A stretch of 64,000 bases of DNA from Vespa crabro (lineage: Eukaryota; Arthropoda; Insecta; Hymenoptera; Vespidae): contig NC_060962.1 in assembly GCF_910589235.1 (NCBI RefSeq), forward strand, positions 9,025,088 through 9,089,087. Direction: 5' to 3'. The notes beneath the pieces were generated by a model that saw nothing but the letters and a program-made list of their open reading frames with translations, had not been told where the DNA came from and searched no databases. Made by a program: the position numbers and the translations under genes. Of the stretch, positions 52,157-64,000 are shown piece after piece. Position 1 is the stretch's first letter. Each line of letters begins with the position of its first letter.

Positions 52157-53015
52157 ATGGGATCCGTCTTCACCCTACGTGGCATCGTCACCGCTCTTGT
52201 CTACGCCTTGTTGCATCCTGCAAACGGTGAGTTTACCTTTTTTTTTATTTCTTTTTTTTTTCATTCCGTTCTCTCTTAAAACTTATTTCCTTTTATTTCG
52301 ACGTTTTCATCAAAATAGAGAATCTAAATCGTTCAACTCCGACGATTCGAGAAATGTTTACGAGGATCACGAAATTGGAGGAACACTGGAAGTTCTTGCC
52401 AAAGTAGCTTCGTTTAATTACACCAAGCCAAAGAAGACACCGGCATGGCGTAGAATCGGGTTGGCGAAAATAACGACATCCTTAGGAAATTCGTGAAGCC
52501 TCTTAGAGGATGCGGAATGTAAAGTTGAAAGCAAGTTTGCAGCATTCGCCGAATTCTAAGGCTTTATTAGCCGTTGAAAGTGTCTACGTCTACCACCGTC
52601 TTAGTGATGTATGATACGCTTTAAATAACGAGCCTGCTTAACTCTCCTCTTGCGTAGCTCTTCTTCCTCTCTTCTTCCTCTCTTCTTCCTCTTCTTCTTC
52701 TTCTACTACTTTCAACACTTTTCATTCCAATTCGTCACCTCGAAATATTATATTTTAACGAGCTTTAACTCAACTCGATTTAAAACGAAATATAATTTTC
52801 TTCTTTCTTTTACCTTATCTTCAGTCATTTAAAAACGATCTATTTTTTACGTTGAAGGAAAAATAATAATTTGTTCGTGGCGTGATGCTAAGCGCAAGAG
52901 AGGATAGAATCGCGTTTATGGCCTTGAAGAGGCGTTACTTTGGTGCACCTACGCGAGTATCCTAGGACAATGGTCGAACGATGAATACCCAGGAAGATAG
53001 ATCGGTCCAGGTAGA

Positions 53016-53061
<46 letters not shown>

Positions 53062-55945
53062 GAGAACGTTCTGTTCCGTGACCACCCTGATCACCGGATT
53101 CGATAGCACTTCGTTCCATTGTCGGTCTCTCGTATCTGTTCGTGAAAAATGCTTGCTTCGAAATTTCCGCAACGTGGGATGATTTTATAGACAGGAAGCG
53201 ATTGCTACGTGCTTCGCCGATATCGGGATCTCGGTGGCCTTTGAACGTACACTCGTTCAACTGGTTTTTTGCGTTAGCGTTAGCGATCGCATTACCAGGA
53301 AGGCTTCCTTTGCTTTGACGATCTTTCCACGAGCACGATATCGTGGTGGTTGATCTCTTTTTTCTTTGTCTCTTCTTGTTTGTTTTATGAAAAAGATCTT
53401 CTAAAAAGATCAAAGAAACTTGATAAGAAAAAGTTATTATTTGTTACATTAATTTATGTAAAATAGAGAAAGTCGATGTTTCTGTTCGATCTAAATCGAT
53501 GGAACTCTTGTTTCTTGATTGATTATAGGGCAGAGGCAGGAGCTGGGCATGTCCTTCAATTGGCATCCAAAACCTTTGGCCGCGCCGTTGGGGGATGACG
53601 TGAATTTCGAGTGCAACCTCAATCTTCCACCGGAAAGATTTCAATGGCGGCACAGGCCTCTCGGCTCGGACAAGTGGACGCCCCTAGCTCGTACGGTGAA
53701 CGCGGGTGCTGGAGCCAGGACTGCTGTCGTTGTCAGTTTCGATGATAAGTCGAAGGCAGGCGACTACCGCTGCGTAGCTTTTTATGGTAACTAAAACCAT
53801 TCAAGTATACTTCTTACGAGTAACGACGATAAAGACGGAAGAAGAGATACGAGATAGTCTTTTACATGGACTAAAATATAGACTTAGGTATATAGATATG
53901 AAAAAAAGGAACAAAATAACATTTTACATAGGCTCCAGTGGATTGGCGTCCGATCCGGCTCGTCTGACTTTGTCGACCATGCATGAATTCTCCGACAAGA
54001 GTGACATCGAATTACGCGTACCGGTTGGTAATACCGTTCCTATAACATGTCCAGTGCCTTACTCCGTCCCGGAGGCGATAGTACAATTTTACAAGAACGA
54101 CAAATTGATGCCAGAAGTAGAACTGATAAACGGTCGAACGATAGCCATCGAAAATGCAAAACCCTCCGACTCGGCGTATTATTATTGCACGGCTAATAAT
54201 TATATAACGTCTCAAACCTTAAGGAGCAATCATATGACTATCTTAAGCGTTCATGCAAACGCATCTCGCCAAGCACCGTACTTCTCGAAACAGCCCCAAA
54301 CCGAGTACACCGTTTTACGTGGCAAAAACGTTACGATGGAGTGTTTTGCCGCGGGCTATCCGGTCCCTCGTGTAACTTGGAGCAGACTGGGTGGTACGTT
54401 GCCTTCGAGATCCGTACAAACGAAAGCTGGCTTAACTATAATTAACGTGCAACCTTCCGATCGTGGCGAATACGATTGTGCTTGGAGCAATGGCGTAGCC
54501 AATAAACCACTTAAATCTGTGATCATTTTGAAAGTTGCCGAGGAACCTAGAATCGTGAAACCACCAAAGGCTTCGACCTTCTCCGAGGGTGGCGAATTGG
54601 AATTGTCCTGTACGGTTACCGGACAACCCGAACCTACGGTCGAGTGGTTAATAAACGGCGAAACTTTGGTGCCCGATAATAACTTGGAGATTCGTGGTTC
54701 GACCTTACTCATATCGGAGGTTGAGAAAAAGCACGCCGGTATAGTCCAGTGCGTTGCCAGTAACGAGTATGGTTCCGATACCGGCTACAACTTGTTGAGG
54801 GTCAATCCAAAACAGCATGTAAGTGGTATATCCGAGTCTAGACCGGAATATGGCCTTCCTGGATCCTCTAGGCACAAACATACCAGGGGCGGAGGTAGGA
54901 GAAGAAGCAAAGAAGGAAAACGTAAAGGGACCGGTAATTATCGTAACAAATATCAAATTCGTATCATATCTATCGTAAAATATTCCCATTTTTCTTTTCT
55001 GCTTCTAGCGGTACTGGTTCCGCCGAATCAGCCGAACGTTACTCGACTCTCGGACGTTTCCGTCATGGTTAGATGGTCTGTACCGGAGAACAAGGGTCTT
55101 CCGATAGAATTCTTTAAGGTTCAATACCGTCAACTTGGTCAAAAGATGAACGGTAAACAGGGCAAGTGGATGACGGCGAATACGGAGATACCTAATCACG
55201 TGCGTTCCTTCGAAGTGACGGACTTGCAGCCCGATAATACTTATAGATTTAGAATAGCTGCGGTTTATTCGAACAACGACAACAAACTGAGCCCAAATTC
55301 GGTGCGTTTTCATTTGAATCGTGACGGTGGTTTCGAAAGCAATAAGATGCCGATCCCTTTGCTGACGAATACCGAGGCTTTGAATCACAACGAAGTCTTG
55401 CTCCTTTGGCAAAATCTTGACAAATCAATGGACATCGATGGCTTTTACGTTTATCATCGTGCCTCCACATCCGCCGGGGATTACGTGAAGACTACGGTCG
55501 AGGGAAAAAATTCTACGAACATAACGATATCTCATTTACAACCGGACACCACGTACGAATTTAAAGTACAAAGCTTCTCCGTAGACGCCGCTTCGGAATT
55601 TTCCAAAATCTTAAGACAGAAGACGAAAAAGGCTCCGGTCGAGCAAGCAGTTCAGCAAGTCGTAGCTGAGAACAAGTTAAAGCCAACAGCGAGCGACAAG
55701 AATGCCAACATGTACGCAATTATCGGCGGCGTCTTTGGTGGATCCATTCTCTTGGTCAGCATCGCGGCTATTGCGGTGGTTTACAAGAGGACCAAGATCA
55801 AACAGAGTCGTGAATCCTCTCAAAGCGAAGGTACGTTTTACCTCTATTTTCTTGTCTTTCTTGTTTCACAACTATATATACGAGAACGCTTTGTCGTCCT
55901 TAATCACGTATATTTGTGTACGCGCATATACTACACACGCGTATC

Positions 55946-55998
<53 letters not shown>

Positions 55999-56667
55999 CG
56001 TGTAACAGGGAAGCCAATAGCAAACGGAAGAGTAACGAACGGAGGTGTGACCGACTCTAAAATTAACATAACGTCGAATCCATTGGCCGGTCTCGATGCT
56101 TCCGACGATATGATCCAGCCTAAGGTCGGTATCTTTATTTAATATTATTACAAGAATTTTCTTTCGGAGAAACATTCATTTTACGATCCCTTTTATTCCT
56201 TTTTAAGGACATCCTAAACTCGTTCTTTCAACATTACCTCCGTATTTATACTAATTTTACAAAAAGAAAAAGAAATATCCTTAACTCTCTTATACTTTTT
56301 ATCGCATCGATCAATGAAACCAAAGAAAAACTCGACCTCTCTATCCACTAATCTTCTTTTTCTTCTTCTACTTTGTATCATCTACCTTCTCTATCGGAGA
56401 GAGTCGTTCTTCCTTCTTTGTTTTTCCGAGCACCATACACGTACGTTAACTTACACGCTCTAGATCTGAAACGAAGCAACGAACACGCATGTTTCTGAAC
56501 AGAGCGGACAGCAATCGTCGATGGAAATGACCTCCTTTCTAAACGGCCAGAACAACAACGGCAACGACCATAACAACGAGGACTCCGTTGGAATCGACGT
56601 GAACGCTCCCCGTAACGAGCCAGCACCCTTGCATCAAGGATCACCGCCTAACGAGCAACCACTATGA
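52157..56667 (+). CDS. ihog: Interference hedgehog (Ihog/Boi family) hedgehog co-receptor
   Basis: Six coding exons: 52157-52226, 53529-53786, 53932-54933, 55009-55830, 56009-56124, 56503-56667; phases agree at all junctions, 810 residues. Ihog is a single-pass surface protein that binds Hedgehog and Patched. Order: signal peptide (1-24), four Ig domains (about 28-412, each with Cys pair and DxGxYxC-like motif: GDYRCVAF, SAYYYCTA, GEYDCAWS, AGIVQCVAS), a basic linker, FN3-1 (about 446-550; PPNQPNVTRLSDVSVMVRW), FN3-2 (about 560-655), transmembrane span about 680-703 (IIGGVFGGSILLVSIAAIAVV), then a short cytoplasmic tail with TSNPLAGLD. The phrases VNPKQ, NVTRLSD and YSNNDNK match Drosophila Ihog. 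The last donor (AAG then GTCGGT) is weak. Ihog rather than Boi cannot be settled by eye; many insects may have one gene. Confidence 0.93.
52227..53528. other. Second ihog intron with (GA)n tract
   Basis: Intron inside the signal-peptide region of ihog. Holds TTC-rich repeats at about 52660-52705 and a (GA)n tract at about 53017-53064. No further exon supported. Confidence 0.7.
55950..55994. repeat. (TA)n microsatellite in ihog intron
   Basis: About 22 TA units, ending only about 14 bases before the acceptor of the first cytoplasmic-tail exon. Confidence 0.9.
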
Positions 56668-57129
56668 ACTTCCCTTTAATGTGTTCCTTCTGAAATATCG
56701 TTCTTTCTTCGACCAAGTTCACGTTGAATTTAAAGAAAGAAAAAAAAGAAGAAAAAAAGAAATAGGCAGCTTTTACCGATACGCAAGGTTCTTCCATGAA
56801 ATCGTATCAGGGTAGTTTTTTTTTTTTTTTCTTTTTCTTTTTTTCCTCTCTTCTTGATCGTGTAGAATATAATACGATAAGTTAAACAACTTAGACATAT
56901 CAGAATCAACACGTTAATTGCCTAAATTAAACAATTTATCACGTTTAAAAGAAATTCTTCAAATTCTATCGTCGCATGCACAAGTGACGTTATTAATGTA
57001 ACGAAGTTAATCATACATTAGTATTGTTGCTTCTACGTTAGAGTAACGCTGGTGCATGTAAATCAACGGACAAATTCGATTAAAGCTTCGACGAAAGATC
57101 TCTTTTTCATGTGTTGGACAATACGTATG

Positions 57130-57183
<54 letters not shown>

Positions 57184-58850
57184 GTGAATATTTGATTATA
57201 TAAATCGTAATAAGTTGTAAATATAATTTGAGATACGTTTTATCGTCGAACGCCGTCCAAAATAAATGCGCTGTGTCTTAAAACATATCTGTTCCTTTTA
57301 TTCGAAATTTCGTTTGGAAGCATCATTTATAAATCTAATTTATATTGTATCCGTCCTTTGGGCAATAATAGTTAGATCTGATAACAAATTAACGTGTTGA
57401 AAAGCGATTTACGTATAATGTATAAGAGATAATAATGAAGAGTGATTCGTATTGTAAAGACGCGCAGAATTATATAGCATATAGTTATATTTTAGATCTA
57501 TAAATATCACGACGTAGATGGACTACGTTTAACACAGTATTCTTTCTCTTTTGATACGATCAACGTTTTTATATTCGAAGAGAAAACTTTTTATTATATT
57601 TTTATAGTAATCATCTCGACTAATTTTCTCAATAGTTTTAATCAACGTTTGCTTTCCAAGGTAAACCCCAATTTTGTACGTCACGTTATATCGTCGAGGA
57701 GAAACAGGTATCGTACATCCTCATTCATTTATATTAAAGATTTTCAAACGTTGGATTTATTCTATCGACATTTTTATCGAGAGATTACTTTATATATACT
57801 CTATTTACACCTTTTTTATATTTGATATGTATATATATATATTTTTTTTGTTTCGATGCAACATACAAGATTAAAATTCACATCGAATTCACGATTTGAG
57901 TTCTTGTGCCGGAATAAAAAGATACGTGTATGTGTATATATATATATACACACATGCAGACAAAACGAACGGATAATTTATCCTAACGTTCATATCGAAA
58001 TATTTTACATACAAAATGGCAGGACAACAACTGTAAATAAAAAATATATATGTATTAGCGATCGCATTATGCGACGTAAAATTATGCGCGAGAACGCCCG
58101 TACGTGCACGTGTTCTGTTTTCTTTTTTCCCTTTTTTCTACATCTTCGTTCTCTTTTTTTTTTTTTTCTTTTTTTTTTGTATATACACACCACATACATA
58201 TTCAGTTTACGTACGTGCTAATCGTATGTATCTTTGCATATGCGTGCACGTATAGGCGTGCGAGCGTACGCGTACGCTTTTATTTTCATAAGTGCGATTA
58301 TTTAAATGTTTAGCTCGTCCGATACTACTTTGCACGTTTAGATTCATTATTCTAATACAGTGATGGGGGACGGACGTTGTACATAGTAGAATATTTGATG
58401 CGTTCAAAGAAAGAAAGAAAAAAAAGATAGAAATGTATGTGCCTTATATCTTGCCCGCGTAGATAATAATGCGATCGAGATCTGCAGAACGAAGAGTAGC
58501 AGTAATATTTATCCTCTATTCGTAGCTTTAACGCTGTTTTAGTAACGACAAGACGACGAAAAGAGATTACGATATATTTTTATCATCGCAATGCCAACGC
58601 TATGTTAGACGACGTACTCGAGCTCGTCGTCCTTAGTGTACTTTAAAACACGTTTTATGTACTTAACAAGATTTTTTTCTGCATTTTTTCTTTTCTTTTT
58701 TTCTTTTTTCTCTCTCTAAAAATAAACTCTTTGGAAAAAAGAAAACGCGTGTCGATTAAATTCTTTACTTCTTTTATTTTCTTCTTCTTCGACGTCTCAT
58801 ATCTTTCTCCTTAAAGAAACGAAAGTCGATGATGGATAATAAAAGATATG

Positions 58851-58883
<33 letters not shown>

Positions 58884-60959
58884 GGCGCCAGGGTTATTAG
58901 GAAGACGTCGTCTTAAGAAATCATAGAGAAGACTTCTGGAATTTCATTTTCTCGCGGAGAGCCAAGGAAATACATATGTGTCTGCGAAGTTCGCCAAGAG
59001 ATGAGAAAAAGGAATGGAAAGAGGGAATGGGTTTCTTATATATCATTCTTCCGCGGTGTGATTTCTATCGAGAATTCGAATCTACGTCGTAGATTCGTCG
59101 AACATCCTAATGGAGGTATTTCTTTCAGGATATTTTCACGAGAAGAAGATCATTTCTTACGTCTACGCGAAGACATTTTGAATGATCACGTAACTACGTT
59201 AAATTTGAATAATTTTTTTTCCAACTCTTTGTCACGTTACTATAGAAATTGTTAAAAAATATCACGTAGACGAAAGTTCAATTGGAAGAGGGAAGATCCA
59301 TTGGAATTCTTTCCGAGTTATCGAATTTCCAGTATCATAATTATTCGGGAAGTAGTTTGTTCGGTTGACAGGATCAAAGATGAGACGTGTACAAGGCTTT
59401 TCGACTTCTCTCTCGATGGAAGAAAAAGGAAGAGAAAAGAAAGATAGAGACGAGTTGTAAAGTGGGGAGATGAGGAAGAAGACGTCGTCGAGCCGTAGAA
59501 AGGAAGAAACAAGAACGATGGAAGTAGATACGTAAAGAGAAAGAGAGAGAGAGAGAGAGAGGCCTCGGTCGCCTGGCCGAAACAATCGTTATGATTTTCC
59601 GGCGTGGTTCGCTCGATACCGTCCCGCTTTCTGGAGCTGCGTTTGTGTGGAAAGGGAATCGCGGGGGTTGGGGGTTGGAACGTGTGCGTCTGCGGGTTGC
59701 CGACAGAATGCTCGGAAGCGAGGGCCAAGGATATTTCGAGGCCCAAAACGATGGAAGGGATGTATACGCGTTAACGCATTACCTTCCATAATTTTATAGC
59801 AAAATTTCGAGCAACGCTCGTTAAACGTGCCACCATGCATGAGACGCGATATCGGAAGGAAGGAGAAAGAGGGAGGGGACAAAAGGGGATGGTAAGAGAA
59901 TTCATTATCTTTGTCTCCTGTTTCTCTTCCACAAAGATTACCAGCGATTGTTTAATCCGAGAAACGGAGGGCTCATTACGTCACACTGCGTGTCATGCGG
60001 TTAACTGTCCGAGCTTGAGATTTCTTTCATCACACATTATCAATTTCATGCACGATAATTGTTTATCAATTTTACGCCTCCTTAAGAAAACTTTCTCTTC
60101 TCTTCCGAAGGAATGAAAGAAAAAAAAAAAAAGAAAAAAAAACGATTTTTGAGTAAATAAGCTCGTGACTATCGTCCGAATGCAAACGAAACCATTGCAG
60201 ATATATTTTTTCGAAAAGCAGCTTGCGTGTGCACGATACGCGTAGGTACTACGTGAGACGCATAATCCGTTAATGCTCCACGTCCAACGAATGCAACGGA
60301 ATATGCAAACGTTGTTTCTTTTGCATTGCACGTTCGCTTAGTTCTATGAAACGCCACAAAATGTAAAGTGTTACGTAAGTAAAGAGCAAACATCTGTAAA
60401 ATCATAATCGTATCTTATTCTTTTCAATCTCGACTTTGTTACTTCTAAACATTTACACAACTCCCCGTAACGTATCATTCTACTGACCACGACGAATTGT
60501 TGCAAAAAAATAAGAAAGAGATTCTACCCCCCTAGCCTCGACGTTAATTATCCTCGTAGGTGGACTAGACACATTGGCCGTGCGTGTTAAGGCGATTAAT
60601 GGTAGAAACGTCGGTCACCGCGAGGGGGCACGCGATGCCTCTACGGTGAGACAATAAATCTGAAAAGAGCGTGTCCCGCGAGATCGGAATCTTTTTTCTC
60701 TCGCAAATCCGCTCGGTGAAAGAGAGAAAGGACGGGGATGAGAAAGGGTAAGACTAAAAGGTCTACAGAAAGAGAAAGATAGACAGAGAGAAAGAGAGAG
60801 AGAAAACTGGAGAGATGTATGGTAACGGGGCGTAGTCAAACGAGCGTCGGTCCCGGGAGCACACGTTCTCCCTCTAGCAAGAGAGTAAAAGAAGAAAGAG
60901 AAAGAGAGAGAGAGAGAGGGAGAGAGATGCATTGAGCAACGTGGCGGGAGGCGTAAGAC
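56668..60959. other. ihog 3' region and intergenic DNA
   Basis: About 4.3 kb without a supported gene. An AATAAA at about 57261 could end the ihog transcript. (CT)n at about 57129-57178, (GA)n at about 59538-59562, several poly-pyrimidine runs. A GC-richer patch at 59590-59790 with a G-rich run is noted separately. Confidence 0.55.
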
Positions 60960-61410
60960 GATGTCACCTCTCGCGTCCTACGAACGTCTTCCTTCGCGTA
61001 GAAGAAGACACGAAACGCGCGTTAAATCAATGATGCCGAGCTTGCGCCGCGTTACTCCCGCGTAACGTGCCACGAAGCCGGAAGCTCGATTCCCCCAGCC
61101 CCTTTCTCTCTCTCTCTCTCTCTCTCCACCCTCTTCTAGCCTGCCGGCGGCGGCGGTGGCGGCGGCGGCGCCTTTACGCGCTCCGCCGAAAATCCCGGCA
61201 CCGCGCCGCGCCGTTTGTGTCCATCCTCCCTTCCTCGCGTTCCCGTTCCTCTCGTTCCGCCGGCGTCGACGCTCCTCTCCGCTTTCGACGATGGTGCGTC
61301 GTCGCTTCGAGGTCGCGCGCTCCGCCGACCTCGACGCCGCGTCGGCGCGAAAACCCCGGCCGTCTCGCATCCCCACTACTTTTCTATTCGTTCCTGTGCT
61401 CGGTTCGAGG

Positions 61411-61491
<81 letters not shown>

Positions 61492-61600
61492 TTACTACTA
61501 CTACTACTATTGCTACTATTATTATTATTATTACTACTCCTACTACTACCTTTACTAAACTACTACTACTATTATTATTATCATTATCACTATTATCATT
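61411..61600. repeat. (CTA)n/(TTA)n trinucleotide repeat, about 190 bases
   Basis: About 27 perfect CTA units, then a diverged mix of CTA, TTA and CAT units. It produces poly-Leu, poly-Thr and poly-Tyr frames that are artefacts. Confidence 0.93.
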
Positions 61601-61885
61601 TCTTATATTTCATCGGATCAACCTCCCTTCGTCTGCCCGACGAAGCTCTTGCTCTTCTTGCATTTTCTTTACACGTAAGATTCAATGAGTCGTAGAAATG
61701 CTTTAAAGATGGCGGACGGCTCATCGGAGCTCAAATGTGCCGAATATAAATCTCTGTCAGAGCCGCTCTTCTTTCGTCGTTGTCCCGTCGAGAGAACCGA
61801 TGAAAAGCCTCGTCGTCTCCTCCCGTCTACGATGGCTTTTCTCACCCCTTTCGCAGCGTATACGCGCACGCTCCGTGCAAAAGGC

Positions 61886-61934
<49 letters not shown>

Positions 61935-62085
61935 TAGAGAGAAAAGGAAAGAGAACGGTGCTCGTACGTTCGCGAGGAAGAGGAGGAGAATGAGGATGAG
62001 GAGGAGGAAGAGGAGGAGAAGGAAGAGGAACGAGCCAAGTCGCTTCCTCTTTCGCGACGCACACGAGCTCGTGGCGCTTTCCGTT

Positions 62086-62140
62086 CCGTGCCGTTCCATT
62101 TCCTTCCGTTCCGTTCCATTCCGTTCCGTTCCGTTCCCCT
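62086..62140. repeat. CCGTT pentanucleotide repeat
   Basis: About eleven CCGTT/CCATT-type units on the plus strand, CpG-bearing. Confidence 0.85.
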
Positions 62141-63277
62141 CGGCCATCCTACGTCTTCCAGTCTTTTACTCTCCTCCGGAGAGCGGAATATAGATTCCGT
62201 ACGCGTAACGCGTTACACGCGTCGGACCGCGGCTTCGAGAGAGACGCCGAACCTCGCGACGCAAGAGCACGTATCTCGAATCTACCCTTTCGACGCTTCT
62301 TCACCCTCTTCCGTTGTACCGACCAAAGAGCACGACTCGACTGACGCATATTTCGCGGGTGTATAAAGGGCGGACGTGCTTTTCTTTTTTTTTTCCCCTC
62401 ATTTCGAGATCCTCGATGAACAATATAATTCGTTAATCTTTCATAATAGTCCATTTGAACGAATGACATCTCGATGACATTTCGAACGTAATCGTTCCAG
62501 AAAGAAGAGGAAGAAAAGGATAAGAAGAAGACAGCACGGTAATGCAACTGATTACGTGGATAGCCCGAGAAATCGCGATTAAAAGGGAGCACCTACTAGT
62601 TAGTTGGTGCAGCTATTTACTTTTTGAAGGATCCTTCGGCTTGAAATGATTCTAAAGTGCAACTCTACCACGACCAGGAAGATCTCGGTAGACGGTGGTG
62701 AGCGCTCGAGGAGGGGTAGTGCGCGTTGGAGGTGAAGCGAAACGACCAAAGATTTTCCTCTCGAATTTCCGACGTTTGTATATGTATATATATATATATA
62801 TATATAGATATATATATATAGTATATACCTATATATATATATACACACACACATATATATACATACATACATATATATATACATATAGCGGATATCTCGT
62901 TCGAAATTTTGCGCGCGATAAACGAACGATGCTGAATTTTTCTTTTGCAAGAAGATCGGTAAAGGAGATAGAAAGAAATTTGTTCGATCCTATCAAAAAT
63001 AATATCAAATACGAGCGATCCAGCGCTTACGATCTAGCGTGAACGATAATGCTCGCTTTTCGCTTACTTTATACCGCACGATACGCTAACGTTTTACGTA
63101 CGGTGATGGTTCTTTCGTGCGCGTCGATCGATCGTAACTCGCTGCCGCTGCTACGAGGACTCGTCGCGTGAAATTCTCTCTTCGTTTGACCCTCGAAGCA
63201 ACGTGTCTTATCCCCTAGATCGAGATATATCGGTTATAGTATAGAAGGACCGAGAGAAACGACCAAGAGATAGAAAT

Positions 63278-63281
<4 letters not shown>

Positions 63282-63318
<37 letters not shown>

Positions 63319-63375
63319 AGTAGGAAGAGGAAGAGGTGGAGGAGGAGGAGGAGGAGGAGGAGGAGGAGGAGAAGG
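63282..63375. repeat. (GA)n and (GGA)n tract in presumed 5' UTR
   Basis: Pure-purine plus strand: about 18 GA units then about 11 GGA units, ending about 50 bases before the start codon. Confidence 0.88.
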
Positions 63376-63428
63376 CAGAAGAGAATCAATCGAGAACACA
63401 GTCGGGTCTGTCCAAAATCGGCGGAATA

Positions 63429-63526
63429 ATGTTTCTGCGTATCGACAGGATCGTGCGCTCGGGGATCTTGTTTCTGTTGTGCATCGGCTCGAGCTTTCAG
63501 CAGGAGGAGGATATACCCCATAACGA
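63429..63526 (+). CDS. First coding exon of an unidentified secreted or membrane protein, partial
   Basis: ATG at 63429 opens 32 codons plus two bases, closed by a strong donor (GA then GTAAGT). The peptide has a signal-peptide shape: short basic N-terminus (MFLRIDRIVRSG), hydrophobic core (ILFLLCIGSS), then a polar acidic stretch (QQEEDIPHNE). The frame is open farther upstream, through the GGA repeat, but that part would be poly-Glu and I prefer the ATG just before the hydrophobic core. The rest of the gene lies beyond the window, so the family is unknown. It is on the same strand as ihog, 6.8 kb downstream. Confidence 0.6.
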
Positions 63527-64000
63527 GTAAGTATGATCGTAGTATTTTTATTTCTATGCTTTTTCTTTTTTTCTTTTTTTCATGGAATGCTTGCGCCTAC
63601 AGCGAGCGTAAAAAGAAATAAAAAAAGAAAAAGACAAGGATAAGATGAAGAAAATGTAAAGGAAAAAGAAGAAGAAAAAAAACATAGAAAAGAAAAGAAA
63701 AGAAAAAAAAAGAGAAAAAGAAGAAAATGACATTGGAGAAAAGGAAAAAAAGATTGGGGGGGGGGAGTGTATCTTATTCTTGTTATGCGAGAGGATTGAT
63801 GCGCGTAGGACGTGTACAATCCTCGTGTACGTCGAGAGGACGAGTGGGCGTACGGGTCGTCGCTCGTAGTACGCGCGGCGCGTACTTGCGACACGCGGGA
63901 CGCTCTTCGCTCTCCCTCCCCAACTTACCCTCCTTTCTTTACCACCCTCTTCTCGCTATCCTTCGTTTCTCTCTTTTCACTTCTTCTTTAGATTTCGTTC
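63527..64000. other. Start of the following intron
   Basis: Purine-rich AAAGA-type sequence and a nine-base G run near 63756-63764; a CpG-rich patch at 63790-63910. No acceptor with a continuing coding exon is seen before the edge. Confidence 0.5.

Larger units (their letters stand above)
60960..63428 (+). promoter_or_regulatory. GC-rich presumed promoter/5' UTR region of the last gene
   Basis: The richest CpG block in the window is at about 60990-61380, with a GGC run at 61146-61170. It is followed by very long simple repeats: (CTA)n at 61411-61600, (GA)n at 61889-61931, a TTCCG pentamer at 62086-62140, (TA)n at about 62783-62830 and (GA)n/(GGA)n at 63282-63375. A start codon in a clear signal-peptide exon follows at 63429, so part of this is probably 5' UTR. 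No introns or start site can be fixed by eye. Confidence 0.4.

Noticed and set aside
54819..54824. Strong-looking donor CAT then GTAAGT in the ihog Ig4-FN3 linker
   Set aside because: It leaves phase 0, whereas the next exon (55009) needs one base carried over; the donor at 54934 fits.
58005..58313. Lys/Arg-rich or Phe-rich frames downstream of ihog
   Set aside because: Products of TTTTC/GAAAA low-complexity DNA in a 3' flanking region.
61067..61695. Several 150-180 residue frames with poly-Tyr, poly-Leu or poly-Thr
   Set aside because: All are translations of the (CTA)n tract and the flanking CpG island; composition alone explains their length.

Overview
The window is nuclear DNA of an arthropod, most likely a holometabolous insect and probably a hymenopteran. 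The insect call rests on an Ihog-type hedgehog co-receptor, a CHES-1-like forkhead gene, a BESS-motif exon and a very long NUAK kinase. The order-level call rests on general look only: AT-rich background, short introns with GTAAG-type donors, GC-rich CpG-containing 5' regions and very many pure microsatellites. No bacterial, viral or organellar genes, no recognisable transposon, no CRISPR array and no tRNA or rRNA were seen. All gene models below were built by hand from reading-frame continuity, splice sites and intron phase; every model sums to a whole number of codons.

Layout. 1-1681: upstream DNA with a possible first exon of a leftward gene. 1682-4324 (+): NOA1, a mitochondrial circularly permuted GTPase. 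4588-6187 (-): SPATA6-like sperm-neck protein. 6626-7102 (-): CFAP144/FAM183-like axonemal protein. 8854-21997 (-): NUAK-family SNF1-related kinase of about 2,606 residues in ten coding exons, one of them 4.1 kb. 21998-28713: gene-poor upstream DNA holding one broken reading frame. 28714-32206 (+): an AT-hook/zinc-finger protein ending in a BESS-motif exon. 32743-36052 (+): the WD40 part of TFIIIC subunit GTF3C2. The last two can be spliced in phase and are probably one locus with two alternative 3' ends. 36602-38556 (-): ribosomal protein eL7. 41369-43221 (+): FoxN3/CHES-1-like forkhead factor, with a noncoding first exon near 39.1 kb. 52157-56667 (+): interference hedgehog (ihog), four Ig and two FN3 domains plus one membrane span, with a GC-rich noncoding first exon ending at 47594. 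63429-63526 (+): signal-peptide exon of a further gene that runs off the right edge.

How they relate. This is a eukaryotic neighbourhood, not an operon. Two links may be more than chance: SPATA6 and CFAP144 lie head to tail and both serve the sperm flagellum, and RpL7 and FoxN3 are divergently arranged around a short shared upstream region. The right half (43-64 kb) is dominated by (CT)n/(GA)n, (TA)n and longer-unit repeats in introns and upstream DNA of ihog and the last gene.

The most unusual item is the GTF3C2 locus: an RNA polymerase III factor gene whose N-terminal AT-hook/zinc-finger exons can join either the TFIIIC WD40 exons or a BESS-motif terminal exon. No clearly new multi-gene system was found.
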